Assembly: GCF_009727055.1 (NCBI RefSeq)
Contig: NC_052349.1
Span: forward strand, 48,342,085-48,406,084
Direction: 5' to 3'
Origin: Benincasa hispida
Lineage: Eukaryota; Streptophyta; Magnoliopsida; Cucurbitales; Cucurbitaceae
DNA: 64,000 nucleotides
A model generated the notes under the pieces. That model saw only the letters and a list, made by a program, of their open reading frames with translations. It had not been told where the DNA came from and did not search any database. The position numbers were made by a program, and so were the translations under genes. The number at the start of each line of letters is the position of its first letter. Within the stretch, counting starts at the first letter, position 1. This document shows, in pieces, positions 48,423 through 61,120 of the stretch.

Positions 48423-49744
48423 TGAACCATCTCAAATCTTTCCCCACTATGCTCTTAGAGCTTTAGGTAGAGTTGTGAGACTCAAGAACAACTTGAAGAT
48501 GTGAAGAAACAAGAAGATCTCACAGTAGCCCGACTGAAGAAGACAGTTTCTTCTTCAGAAAATTCTCTCAAAATTCTGTATTCCTTTTTTCTCCAACAAC
48601 TCCGATGAACATGCAAAGAGATGGAGTGCATGGCTTGCAGCTCATGCTTGGAGAATCAAAGTAGAGAAGGTAATGGTTTGTGTATGAGCATAAAGATGAT
48701 AGTAATGGAGAAAACTCATTTTCCATTTTGTACAACCATGCAAAACGTTTTTTCATTTTCTTTTTAAAATATAAAATGACTTTAAATCATTTTAATTCAA
48801 AATTTTATTCTCTTAAATAAATTTCATAAATTAATTTAATATCAAATATTAAATTAATTTTTGCACAATAATCATCTTCATATATTTAAATCATATTTAA
48901 ATATTTATTCTCTTGTTCCGTTTAATTTGAACGTTTCAAATTAATTTCTCAAGCTATCCTAAAGCTTATCCATTTACGAGCTAATAAGGGGACCTCGCAT
49001 ACCTACAGATCATGGGCTCTAACGATTCGAGATTAATCGGCTAAACTCATTAGACCGATCTAACCCCTTGTTCAAGACCCAGAATCAGCACTTGAAGGGA
49101 ACAACCTCTCTACTAACCCTAATCGGGTAGGAGTGAATTCCCTCTTGCACCCTATGTTCCCAACTATTCATCTGGTCTTATCCCCAAAATGGTAAGCTTA
49201 TTGAGTATAGGCAATTTGGTCTACTCTCAACGTTTGCAAATCAAAGGATAATCCTAAACAAACAGGAGTTCATAGTTAGCTCAGGACTAAGGTTAAGTTA
49301 CCTAGGTCATTGCTTTGAAATAGTCAGCCTTAAATAGTAAACAGCGTTATAAAGTAAGAGTGACAGGTTTCGTGGTCTGATCTTGCACAAAAATCATTTG
49401 CATAGGACATCTGCACTCCTCATGTCTTAACATGCACGAATTAGGATCACTTCGTATGTAGCACTTTACAACTCTTTGTAACAACTACAGAGTAGGCCGC
49501 ATCCAATAGTGTTACCAGAATAAGGTACCCAACCTTATTCATATACTATAGATCATTTTGACTATTTACTCGAATCTGATCCACTTGTATGTCTCCACAT
49601 AAAGTTCAAGTATTCATATAATAGTCAAGGGACTTAGGTTTATTGGATTTCTAGAAATCAATATATTCAACAACAACTTTATCGAATTCTCAGAATAAGT
49701 TCTAATGTTTACAAACCACGAGTTTTAGGACATAAAACCCAACA
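48423..49744 (-). mobile_element. Copia-6 5' LTR (Copia-2 family)
   Basis: Starts TGAACCATCTC next to the PBS remnant and ends AGGACATAAAACCCAACA at 49744. It resembles the Copia-2 LTR at 11805-13684, although a stretch near 49080 is shorter. Confidence 0.8.
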
Positions 49745-50262
49745 ACCAAAATTAGGCACCTAACCTTATTTATATACTATAGATCATTTTTTACTATTTA
49801 CTCGAACTTGATCCACTTTTATGTCTCAACATAAAGTTCAAGTACTCATATAATAGTCAAAGGACTTTTAGGTTTATTGGATTTCAAATAAGCAATATAT
49901 TCAATAACAACTTATTGAATTTTCAGAATAAGTTCTATTGTTTAGAAACCACGAGTTTTAGGACATAAAATCCAATAAACTCCTACTTGGACTAAAACTC
50001 CAGTGGTAAACTTATATATCCAATATATAAGACGGAGTTTCTAAGTTTCATAGAGAAATAAAATAAATTAGGGCACCCATACCCATGGTTTACCATTCGA
50101 TATCCCATACCCGATATTTCTCCCACTTGCCCTAGGTTATTAACCTAGTGTTCCTAGTCTTACTAGGTGATTCTTAAACACTTTAGCCGAGAGAATCATT
50201 GTAAACATGTTAGTGTACAATAGGTATTTGATTAAACTTTATGAGGAATGCATTCATTGATA
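49745..50262 (-). mobile_element. Truncated Copia-2-family end (3' LTR tail plus start of internal region)
   Basis: Matches Copia-2 bases about 13490-14000: the last 200-odd bases of an LTR ending AAAATCCAATA (49977), then AACTCCTACTTGGAC (decayed polypurine tract in reverse) and internal sequence. It abuts Copia-6 directly, so it is a second, 5'-truncated copy or a recombination scar. Similarity fades at about 50262. Confidence 0.8.
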
Positions 50263-52554
50263 CTATTTTAATATATGTATGTATGTATCATTTATACAAT
50301 TGATATATCATGATTTTAATTGTGTCATGATGGAAGTTATTTTGTTTTCACTCATATTAGTTTGATTTTGATGGTTAAATTTAGGTTTTGACATTAATTT
50401 TTTTTATGTTTTAATTTTTTATTTGATTCTGATGGTATATTTTAATTGTATTAATAATGTCAACTAATATAACAAAATATAAAGTATATCAATTAATTTG
50501 TTCTATTTTTAAAATTTTGATATGGTTTTGATGACATGTAAGTTACATTTAATTTGGTATCTCAAGCGTGTACATATATGCTTCAAATTTCATATATGAG
50601 TGGACTTATATATCATATTTAAAGAGAAAGAAAAGTATATCAACGATATTGTTGATATACCAATTACAAAGTATAGCATTCAAAATGATACACTTAAATA
50701 TAATATTTGTATTTCAATTTTATATAAGGACTAATTCAAATGCATTTCATGTTATATCATTAATATATCAATAATTTGTACTAAATATAACATTAGCATA
50801 TCAATAATTTATCAACACTATGCAAAATTCATTTAAAACTTAACAGTGGTGTATCATTAGTATATTAATAGTCATTAAACATTTACTTCAAGTATATCAT
50901 TGGTGTATCAATAGTATTCCAATCACATTAATTCTCAATTAAATTTTAAGCATAACATTGATGTATTAGTACTATATCAACGTCAATTCAAAATTAATTT
51001 CAAGTATAACATTGGTCTATCATTAGTAATCAATACTTCTTAAAAACACATTTGTTTCAATATATCAGTAATAGATAACCACTCTTTCAATATTCAATTT
51101 CAAGTGTAACATTGATGCCAACATAATTTACCAACAAAATGAATTGAACCATTATAAGTTGATGAAAATGTACTAAAATAAGTACTTTAAAACAAATGAA
51201 TAAAGATTCAAATTAAGTCTACAAGTAATAGCAAATGGATGAGCACTTGCTGAGTAATAAGTTTGGTATAATGAATGTTAAATAATTGTATGATTGACTA
51301 TTTTATCAAACATAAAATATATCAGTGAACTAATCGATATATCAAACATAAAATATATCAGATATATTATTGATATACATATGATATACGACACTAAAGA
51401 TGATAAAATTGGAATAATAAAAAGGGTGGCGACTTCCTTTCTATGTTTGGATAAGGTAAAGCACATGTTGTGTACTTGATGAAACATATCCATTAAGAAA
51501 AAGAAAAAAAGACAAATACTTTTTCTATATTGAATATGTGATTAACTTGATTATAATTGAACGCACTAAAATATAATGCCCTTTTAAAATATATCTGAGC
51601 AAATCTTTTTTGTTACTTAAAAATAAAGTTCATTTTAGGTCAAGCTATAAAATTGTTTTAAAATATAATATCCTACTTTCAATATTCATTTTTAAAACTG
51701 TTCCTAAAAAATGTGAATATATGGCTAATGAAAGGCTGATGTTGTTAGGAGGGCAAATTAAGTAATTTAAATTTAAAAATAAATTATTAAGCAATTGTAA
51801 ATATAATAATCAGACTCAAAATATTAATAAATAATATAAGAAGATTTGTATTAATAAATAATATGACAAAATTTAGATCTAACTCTCAGAATCGACTATA
51901 TTAAAGATGTTAAAAAAATTTGACTCGAAAAATCCGATCAACCCAACACAATTATATAAATATGGATTGGATTCAAATAAATGAAAATTTCATGAGTTGA
52001 GTTAGTTTATGAGTTCACCTAAATAATTCAAACTAATCTGATCTTATTATTAGTTTTAAAACGTATGTTTTTTTAAACTTTCAATATAATTATATATACA
52101 TCTATTTATTTAAACTTTGCTTAGTTTCAAGATTTTTTTAAAATTATTTATTATCCAACAATTATTAAAAAAATGGTACTTTGGAAATAACTTTCTATCA
52201 TATAGATTGAAATTGATTTGCTAATCTTAATTCAGTATGTGAAAATAATTAAACAAATTCTTTTATATATGAACATGTTACTTCTTTTCGAAACAAAATT
52301 TTAAGTAATGATTCTGAGTAACCTGAACCAACTTAACTCAAATGTTTCATGGTCGGATTGGGTCCATGATTTAATAAGAAATGTTTGGGTTGAAGAAATT
52401 TACAACTCAAACGATTAGGTTGAGTCTAAAATGTATTTCAACCCAACCTAACCCAATCCACGAAGTCCCCTAGACTATATCGCTAATTGAAATCTATCAA
52501 CAATAGAGTCTATTATTAATTTTGATATTTTTTTAAAATACTGTTAAATACTTA
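50263..52554. other. AT-rich intergenic DNA
   Basis: No gene, RNA or clear transposon. The degenerate tandem repeat at 50640-51130 lies within it, with ATATATCAGTG-type echoes at 51300-51390. ORFs of 60-70 codons here are chance stretches in AT-rich sequence. Confidence 0.6.
50640..51130 (+). repeat. Degenerate tandem repeat around TATCATTGGTGTATCAATAG
   Basis: Units of about 55-65 bases each carry TTCAAGTATAACATTGGTGTATCAATAG or a decayed version (about 50755, 50846, 50889, 50945, 51001 and 51100). The repeats are too diverged to fix the unit length exactly. Confidence 0.55.
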
Positions 52555-52854
52555 GGCCCTGTTTGGTAACCATTTGGTTTTTTATTTTTGTCTTTTGAAA
52601 ATTAAGTCTATTTTCTTCCTATTTCTTACCATGATTTACATTTTTTAAGTACAATGGTTGAATTCTAAGCTCAACTCCAAAAACAAAAATAATTTTTTAA
52701 AAACTACTTTTTTTTTCAAAATTTGGCTTGGTTTTTTTAAATCATTGGTAAAAATAAGATAACAAATGAAGAAATTTAGAGGTAGAAATAGTGTCTATAA
52801 ACTTTAAAAATAAAAAACTAAAAACCAAATCCCAAATTGTTACTAAATAGGACT
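52555..52854. mobile_element. MITE-1 (hAT-like ends)
   Basis: About 300 bp begin with GGCCCTGTTTGGTAACC and end with GTTACTAAATAGGAC, imperfect inverted termini. There is no coding capacity and no clear target duplication. Same family as 54769-55058 and 61121-61813 by the shared GTAACCATTTGGTTTTT terminus. Confidence 0.7.
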
Positions 52855-54768
52855 TTAATTATTAACCTTTAGTGTAAATTATTTGTGAGTATACAATGGA
52901 AGAAATTAATGAATGTAAATATTACGGTTTTTTGTGTATATATATATAAAAGTATAAATTTGGGTAGGAAGATTTGAATCAACATCTAAGTAATAACTGA
53001 GGTAAACTCTTGTTTGGCCAATTTTATATGATCAATATCATTTAATAAGTTTTGATCATTTTTTTTAAAGGAATAAGTTCTGATGATTATTCTTACTCCA
53101 ACCTATGCCAATAAATAATTTAAATTTTTCCTTAGGCTTGCAAGAAGCTATTTATTATATTTACTATCTAGTCATCACTAAAGATATGAGATAAATTGAT
53201 AAAATACTTTTTCCACACTTCTGATATCATTAAGGATATTGAGATAAATGAATAAAATATATATTTTCTCCTTACTTCTTCAAGAGTGACGACTAATTAT
53301 GGTAGTCACATTTTCATGAAAAATTTAGGGCATATTTGGTTCGCGATCTAGATATTGTCTCATGTTTTCATATTCATTGAATTTAATAACTATATGTTTG
53401 GTAGACAACTCAAATTCTTTCTGAGGAACTATTTTCAAATTCTATGATCCAAATTGTGTAAATTCTGATAACAACATTTTTATGTTTTCTTTGTAACCAT
53501 AATTTGAATTCTAAAATTTAAAATGCAGAATTATATTAAATAAAGATAAAAATATTTAGAAATATAGTATGTCATGTTATAAATATCATTTTTTTTAATA
53601 AAATTAAAAAATGTATTGTGTAAAGTATTAAAAATTAAATTATGTTAAATTCTAAGTTTGGTTCATATAGTTTGGATAAAGTTAAAAGTCGGTCTATATG
53701 ATTCTAAAATTTAGAATTTAGTTTCTATGATTTGATATAAATTCATATATTGTCCCTATAATTTGTTAAATCCTCCTAATAGTTTCTAACATAGGGACTA
53801 TTTATTATGATGTTTTTATCAAACCATAAACTATAAGACTTAAATTTTAACTTACTCCAAACCATGGGCTAAAATTTCATATTTTCCTATAAATTACAAA
53901 ATATTACAAAACAATAGTTATGGAATCTTTTTAACATAAAACATGTTCATAAATAAATTAATGATAATTTTAGTCAACTAATATTTAGTGGATAACTACA
54001 ACTAGTTTACAATTGTCTAAATTATAATTAAATTTTTGAATTATGCTACCAAACACATATTTGAAAACATGAAATACAACTCTATTTTTATTTAATCCCT
54101 TATTTTATTAAGATAATTATTTTAATAGGTAAAATTGCTGAAAATATTTTAAAATATAGTAAAATGTTACTATCTATCGGTGGGTTCGAATTCTCCTTCT
54201 CACTTCACAGATCATGGGTTTAAATCCCAGGTGTAGCAAGCATTTTTTTTTTATATATTTCATTATTACTTAATTTTGCAATATTTAAATATTAGTTTAC
54301 TTTTAATTTAAATTTTCCAATATTTAGATTTATGTACCATTTAAATTTTCAATAGATATATATTTTCCTAAAAAAATTGAATTTTGATGCAATATACACG
54401 TTTATATATAAAATTTTATAATTTATAATCTTTTTCACTCAACAATTACATAATATTATATCTGAGTTCGATTTTAATCAACATTATTTAAGGCAAATGA
54501 TATAAATGAAAAATAATATTGTAAATCAAAATTGAGTAGCATTTGAAGTAAAAAAACATTTATTTTATTATTGTTAATTTTGCATCAGAACTTATTTATA
54601 TTTGATAATGTAAATGTCTTGTAATTATTTTTTTATATTCTAATACATATTATATATTTTTTATTTAATTTACCTAATTAAATTATATTTAAATTATAAA
54701 TTAAGAAAAAAGTTAAGGGAAAAAAATACAAAAAAACAAGAAACAAGAAATTATCAAACAAACTCGAC
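52855..54768. other. AT-rich intergenic DNA with decayed inverted repeats
   Basis: Contains a probable larger MITE (about 53325-54100) with inverted CATGTTTTCAAATATGTGTTTGGTAG-like arms, and nested inside it an inverted pair around AGTTTGGATAAAGTTAAAA (about 53655-53690 and 53845-53880). No gene. Confidence 0.45.
54168..54258 (+). other. tRNA-like or SINE-like remnant
   Basis: GTGGGTTCGAATTC (54180) and ATGGGTTTAAATCCCAGGTG (54217) resemble two tRNA B-box/T-arm sequences, followed by a long T run, as at a polymerase III terminator. The cloverleaf cannot be completed, so a functional tRNA is unlikely. Confidence 0.3.
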
Positions 54769-55058
54769 TCATTTGGTAACCATTTGGTTTTTTATTTCTG
54801 TTTTTAAAAATTAAGCATAGAGACATTATTTCCACTTCCAAAATTTCTTCTTTAATTATCTATTTTACCAATAATTTAAAAAGCAAACCAAAATTTGAAA
54901 ACCAAAAAAAAAAAATTTAAACTTATTTTTGCTTTTGGACTATGGCTAAAAATACAATCATTGTACTTAATAAATATGCAAATCATTATAAGAAACGGAA
55001 AGAAATAAACTTAATTTTCAAAAACCAAGAACAAAAAACGAAATGGTTACCAATGACC
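54769..55058. mobile_element. MITE-2 (same family as MITE-1)
   Basis: Ends CATTTGGTAACCATTTGG and CGAAATGGTTACCAATGACC form inverted termini. About 290 bp, non-coding. Confidence 0.7.
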
Positions 55059-55685
55059 ATGTTTTTGTTTCTTTTTTTTCCCCTCAAGAAACAGAAAACA
55101 TAAATAGTTATCAAACATAATCTTATTTCTAGTTCTTCAATGAAAAATGGAAATGTTACGAAAGGAACCCTAATATTTCACTGTATTTTTACACTTTCTG
55201 AGGGGAAAAGAGAAATATGGGAACAAATGGTGAAGCTTTATCCTAACTCGAACGAAATATTGATCTCATCCTTTCAAATGTATAGAAAATCTGGCAGAAA
55301 ATGAATTGAAGTTCCTAGATTACAGAATATTCAAAAGGGTTTTGTTTAAAAGAACCCACTTATTTAAGTTCTGTTCATAATCTATGAAGAATGTACATGT
55401 AAAGGAAACAAAACACTTGACATTTCACAGATGAAAATGATTGTGACAGGAATTCAAATGACTCTAGTAGACAGTCCATACCATTTATAAAAGCTTACAA
55501 CAAATGCCAAACCAAATTAGAGTTTCACTATCACACTTAAAACACAAAGCAACATGTACATTATTGATTACGTCATCGCTTAAAAACTTGCAAGAGATTA
55601 TTCTACATGATGATATAATATATGATACCATTCTGATCCTTGTGCTTGGTAGATGGACTTTGGTATTTGTAGACATCATCTTCCC
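55059..55685. other. 3' flank of the LAZY1-like gene
   Basis: AT-rich, including the 3' UTR of the minus-strand gene to the right. I see no clear polyadenylation signal. No other gene. Confidence 0.5.
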
Positions 55686-56867
55686 TTAAAGCTCCAACAC
55701 CAAGTCTATAATGGAAACAACAAAACCTGATGAGTTCCATCAAAAACATCAAAATAATCTTCATTCAAAGTGCATTTCCATTCAATAGTTGAGAAATCAG
55801 AACTAAAGAGACAAAAAGTAAGGAAGAGTTCTGATGGATTCCTCAAAACAATCCAAACTTTCCATAGTTTTGGATTGCTTTTAGTTTGTAAGTCCAAATT
55901 TCATATATGTTTACCAGATGAAGATGTTTATCACATACATTTACTTTTGAATATTGGAAGACTGATTTTCTACTCTATCCTAACACTTGCACATGATAGA
56001 GATAAGAGAGAAGTATGTTGTCACCTTGTGCAGGAACAGTTAATCTGAGTAATTGATAATTAAACATATCAAAGGGTTAAGCTTAATAGTTAAACATTGA
56101 AGATGATTCTTCAAACTAGTGAATATGAAATGACTCACACTCTGCATCTGTCTTGATCCAGTGCCCTCTGTTTGCACTTGAGGTATCAACCCCATAAAGG
56201 GGCAAGCCCAAGTTGGTCTTCCAATAACACATTTCCTCTTTTGAGATGAATTCCTGACAATACGTTATTCGATCTTCCACTCTGTTCATCACACGTCCAT
56301 TATTGAAGTTATCGAAAGACGCATTCTCGAAGATGTATTTTTGGGACTTTCGGCCTTCGTCTGTAGCAGTAGAGGTTTCAGGGTGTATTTTTCTATGGAA
56401 CCTACGTAGCACCTGAATATCAAAATAATACACTCAAAAAGCTTGACAAAGAAAGAAACTGATTTTTAGTTGAATGAGTGTGTGTCAGAGGCACCAAGTG
56501 CTACGAATGAGTTCTATGTTTGGATCACATGAAAATACTTTTGGAAAAAGTCAAAAGCAAGCACCTCACAGTGTTCTGTGAGAAGAATCTTCTTGAGTAC
56601 TTTACCTGAAAACACTTCAAAAGTACTGTTTTGAGTTTAAACCAAATGTCAAAGTGAATTGTTATTAACTTTGTAACTATGCACTTTTTACTAAGATGCT
56701 TGTAACTGAAGTAGTAATTTTTGCTGAAAGCACTTATTTTAAAACTACTCCTGGGATCAAGTGTTATGCATGCATGACATATGTGTGTCTCTATCAGAAT
56801 CTCTCTTCATTTTTTGCCTGATGAATCACAGTGGACATTCAAGAATATTAATTTCAATAAGTAATAA

Positions 56868-56899
<32 letters not shown>

Positions 56900-58485
56900 G
56901 TTCTTTTCAAAATAATAATAACAATAATAACAAGAATAATGATAATAAAGCTATTGAAAACTAACCTTTTGGAGTTTCTTCTTGGTTGAATATGAATCAC
57001 CTGAGTCATATGTGCTTGAACCATGTGAAGAGGTACGAAGTTTCTTAAGCATCTTTTTCACAAAGCTTAGTGCAGATTTATTTGAATGCTTGACTAACAC
57101 CTCCTTTTTCTCAAAGTTCAGTTTGGAACTCTCATTTGCTGTTATAGTCCCTTGGAACAACTCTGAAGATGAAGGTTTTTCCTTCCTCATATCTATCATC
57201 TTGTCCGGAAGTTCAATTGTAGATCCAAATAGATATCCCTGAAGTGGACATGTTAGAGTCTTCCCATCATTTTCATCTTCGGTTACTTCTGTATGCTTGC
57301 CTGCAAGTGTGATAATACTAGCATGGCTTGTCCTCCCAGGTGATTGATCACAACAGTCTTCCTTAGTTTCAGATTCAAGAAATTTTTCCAACTCATAATT
57401 TATCAGTTTTAGGTCATCCTCTGTCACCTCATCTGGCAACTCAATCATGTTTTCAAAAGCCAAGGAGAATGTTGGTGTTGCAGGTTCAGAACCCAGAGTT
57501 CCAATAGTGAGGAACCCATGGAAAATATCAGATGAATTAGATAAGTCCCCACATTTTTCCAATATATTGTTGGCTTCAACTCCAAAAGATGATTGTTCAT
57601 AATCCTGACTATGGGGCTGCACGGTTCTGCAACCGAAACCTGGCTTCAAATAGATGTCTTCATCATCAACTGGTGTTTGTAATGACAGGCACATGCATGG
57701 GTTTGCTGAAACCAAAGAAAAAAAGAGTTCAACATTTCTGGAGTCAACCATGATTTCTTTTAATAAAATAGAAACAAAATCCCCTTTTGTTCATTAGTGA
57801 GACAGCGTAACTTGAATGTCCTTTTCTTATTTCCCTTCTACTTCTGGCAAGAGTACACAGTGGACCAATCTAAAAGTAATGTTACTCGGAAGTTTCAACA
57901 GTAGAGAAAGAGGCTTGAGAGTGAGAGGTTCCTACAGGTTCCCAGGTGGCCCCAACTTCTGAGAGAATGAAACCGTAATGTTTCTTTGAAACATCATGTT
58001 TGGCCATACTTCAGGCTTCAGCTAGACTGATTACCACGGTACGAAATGTTGAGAAATTGCAAGATTATATAGTCATGATGTTGTGAGGGTAACCTTTGAG
58101 GTTTTACATTTCTAACTTTGTTCTTGTAACCGTTCTTGTTCCCTAATTTAAGAAGTTTTCAACTAGTATACAACAAATCTTGGTATACACCAACCGGAAA
58201 AATCCCGACAGCAGAACTTGAATTGTACATCTTAATCATCATGGATGTACTATGTATGATCTGCTCATTTTTCTTGTTAAGATATGAATTATGATCAGAA
58301 ATAAAAGTGTGAGGGAAAGAGGTTGTTAAAATACCAATTGTGAAATCCTTGACCGACTCGATTCCACTTTGCCAAAATTTGTTGTGCATCCATCCTAATA
58401 ACTGCAGGAATGAAAGGCAACATTAATGGATGGGATGTTAAAGGGTATAAATCTTGAAGTGTATAGACTCTTCACTTACCTTCAT
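55686..58485 (-). CDS. LAZY1: LAZY1-like protein (IGT family), gravitropism and branch-angle regulator
   Basis: Coding exons on the minus strand are 58485-58480 (ATGAAG), 58401-58335, 57705-56966, 56412-56139 and 55705-55686, each joined by GT/AG introns in consistent phase. They give 1107 bases, 368 residues plus stop; Arabidopsis LAZY1 is about 358 from memory. Features in order: N-terminal MKLLGWMHNKFWQ; IGT signature GFLTIGTLGSEP; acidic EDDLKLINYELEKFLESE; a basic, serine-rich stretch with SFVKKMLKKLR; FHRKIHPE; ITYCQEFISKEEMCYWKT; GHWIKTDAEYLVLEL at the C-terminus, with an EAR-like tail. In the family these proteins act downstream of gravity sensing, affect auxin distribution and set shoot or branch angle; LAZY1 has been reported at the plasma membrane and in the nucleus. 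The final exon of 20 bases and the 6-base first exon are easily missed by gene finders. No disabling change is seen. LAZY1 rather than another LAZY/TAC member is inferred from the C-terminal region. Confidence 0.92.
56856..56950. repeat. ATA trinucleotide microsatellite in intron 3 of the LAZY1-like gene
   Basis: An uninterrupted run of about ten TAA/ATA units (56869-56898) is followed, after a short break, by a second interrupted run (56911-56948). It lies just 3' of the exon 3 donor in transcript order and is probably length-variable among cultivars. Confidence 0.9.
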
Positions 58486-61120
58486 TTTTTAAGCTCTCTT
58501 CAAAGACTTGATTCTTAGTTGTTTAGCTTGTCATAGGAGGCATAAATAGAGGACATTTGTTAGGTTTAGATATTTGAGGAAAATATAGCCTTAACAATTA
58601 AATATCCCAGAAGGGAAGTAAAATGCAGATTAATTTCCCTTTTAACTGTTGATGAGTTGGAATTCAGTGGATTCCTAGAATGATCTTAAAGAAGTGAGCA
58701 AATAAAACATATAGAAAGTTACAAAACTTTTGGTTGGCAATTCTTTTCAACATCAAATCATGTGGACAAATAGGAGAGTTGTTTGAGAACTCCAATTTGA
58801 AGGTTATAGTGTGATGAATTTGCATACGTGCCAAGATTAGGTTGCACAGATACACTATTGAATTGAATGTGTAGTTATCCTCCATGGACATACTAAAAAA
58901 GAGAGAATAGGTATGCGTATCTTTTTTCAAACAAATTTGAACTATAATGGTTGACAGAATCTCAGAATTGCTTATATCACAAAAAGTACTTTATATGGAA
59001 AGCCTACTAAGCCATTCTAGATAGAATGAGAGAGAAGTTATGCTTGTTTGATATTGTTGGCTGCAGAGATGATTAACACAAATGATCATGACCATGGATA
59101 TTTAAGGGTCCCAAATAGGTATGTTTTCAGACTTTTTAGTTCTTTGCTCCCCACTAAAAAGATTATTGTTAGGTTCACCAGTTCCACTATGTAGCAAAAT
59201 GCTGATACTGATTCATTTTAATCTAACTTCTAGCTTTAGTATCCTTCAAACGTTGCATGATTGAGTCATTGGTTATCTACCTGAGATTCCTTCATCTACA
59301 AAAATAGAAATGTCAGGGACTTGAACTCCCAACATCAAGAGGAGTACAAGTTAAACTCAATTTAGCAAAACGTCAGCATATACATTATACACTTAAGGTT
59401 TAAACTATATCATAGTTGAAGATGTATTAGCTGATCTATTCATTCTCTTAAAACCCTGTTGATCATTATCCAAACAAGATAATTTTACTAACTATCTAAA
59501 GTCACTAATTGACCCAAAAGCTTAAACTGATGGGTGAAGGTAAATTTAATATTATATTATTTAAAACTCCCTCTCACTTGTGGGCATAAAATATATAGAA
59601 GACCCAACAAGTGGAAATCAATATTAACTGGGGAGGAAATAATATTGCAATGGTAAGTTTGAATACAAGACCTTCTGGACTACTTGCCTGCTACTATCTT
59701 AAATCACCGATTTGACTCAAAGCCTTAAGTTGATGGGTGAAGGTAAATTTAATATTATATCATTTAGCAGATTAGAAGTTTAAACTCAGCTTGCTATCAT
59801 TTTTTGCCTGTAGGCTTATCAGATCCACAGCATAACCTAATGATATACATCGGCTGTTCAACTAAAGCCACAAATCAATAATGACTCAATACCATATTAT
59901 TGATTCCTTTCAAATTACCAATTAAGCCAACATATTCATGTAAGAGTTTACTTAATAGTTTGTTAAGATAATGACATAAATCGGCTTTGATTGGTCTACT
60001 TCTAATATCAGAAAGCAACTCCAGATTAGAGTTCCTAGATTTAGCATTTGTACGTAATCTCTCCTATCAATTACATATAGCAGTTTAATAATTGAAGGTT
60101 ATCTTTCTCCATCATGATCTTAAGCTCAAATCAAGATGGGACAATCGTCTGTCTACCTTACCCATACTCAGACCGACATAAGCTAAATTATTCAAATTTA
60201 AGTACAATCCTTCCATTAGGTGAGAAGTTTACTCAAATCACCACCAAATGGCTTCATAGCTGGAAGTGTTTAACTGGATTTCTCAGATTGATTGTATTAT
60301 ATTTAATGCTAAATTCCTGCTATTCAGGGATGGTTCTGATATGTTTCTTGTGTTCTTGTTCATGGATGAGAAAAAGAGACGTGACAAGTGCTTTCTTGTG
60401 CAATAAACACTCCATCAATATGTTAGTTAGAGCTAATACCAGTAGGCTTCATTCTGATAAAAGCTAGTTAAGTTAGTACCTATCAGTTTCTCAATTGTGG
60501 CAGTCATTTTTTTTTCTCCTGACTCTTCGATTTTAAGAGAGCTGGATGATTAAATTCCATTGGCTTTATTTGCTATTTTTTTTTTCGAAATCATTGAATT
60601 AAAAGTAGAAAGTGAATTCTCAGCAGGTTTCCAAATATGACAACCTACAAAAGCATAGCTTCTTTTTCATCCTAGAAGTTACTATTAAAGACATGTGAAC
60701 ATGTTCTTTCCAACCATCATTGATAACTATGATTGATTGGGGGTTGACAAGCTTGCCAATCTGCCATCAAAATCTACCAATTAGCTTTAAGTGGGTAAGT
60801 TAGCATCCTTATTTTCAGCTAAGCAACAAGTTACTATGAAACAAAATGAGTTGCCTCATTTGGAGAGCAGCAGAAAGGGCATCCACTCTGAAACAAATGC
60901 AAAACTGTGTAAAATGTGAGTCATTTCGTGGGGTAGGCTGTAGCTGGATCCATGCATGATCAGGCGTGGACATGTGAATTCCACGTGGAAATCTAGAAAT
61001 TGGGGAATTTCTAAATTCCCCATTCCCAATGGGGATGAACACATAATCTATTGATATACTGTACCCTTGAATTCAGAATTCTGGCTGTGTTCCATAGGTC
61101 CAAAATTGTTCATCTAACAT
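58486..61120. other. Upstream intergenic region of the LAZY1-like gene
   Basis: No gene found; the 60114-60467 frame has no domain. A direct repeat of about 60 bp with GATGGGTGAAGGTAAATTTAA occurs at about 59504-59566 and 59703-59765. A tRNA-like B-box in reverse (GGGACTTGAACTCCCAAC) lies at about 59313. A 20-bp hairpin GGGGAATTTCTAAATTCCCC lies at 61002-61021. The gene's promoter should lie just right of 58485, but I see no clear TATA box on the minus strand. Confidence 0.5.

Noticed and set aside
54168..54258. Functional tRNA gene
   Set aside because: Two T-arm-like sequences but no acceptor, D-arm or anticodon arm can be folded.
56982..57242. Plus-strand ORF opposite LAZY1 exon 3
   Set aside because: It is the shadow of the minus-strand coding exon.
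60114..60467. Plus-strand ORF of 117 codons
   Set aside because: No domain, hydrophobic and cysteine-rich composition typical of chance frames, and no supporting exon context.
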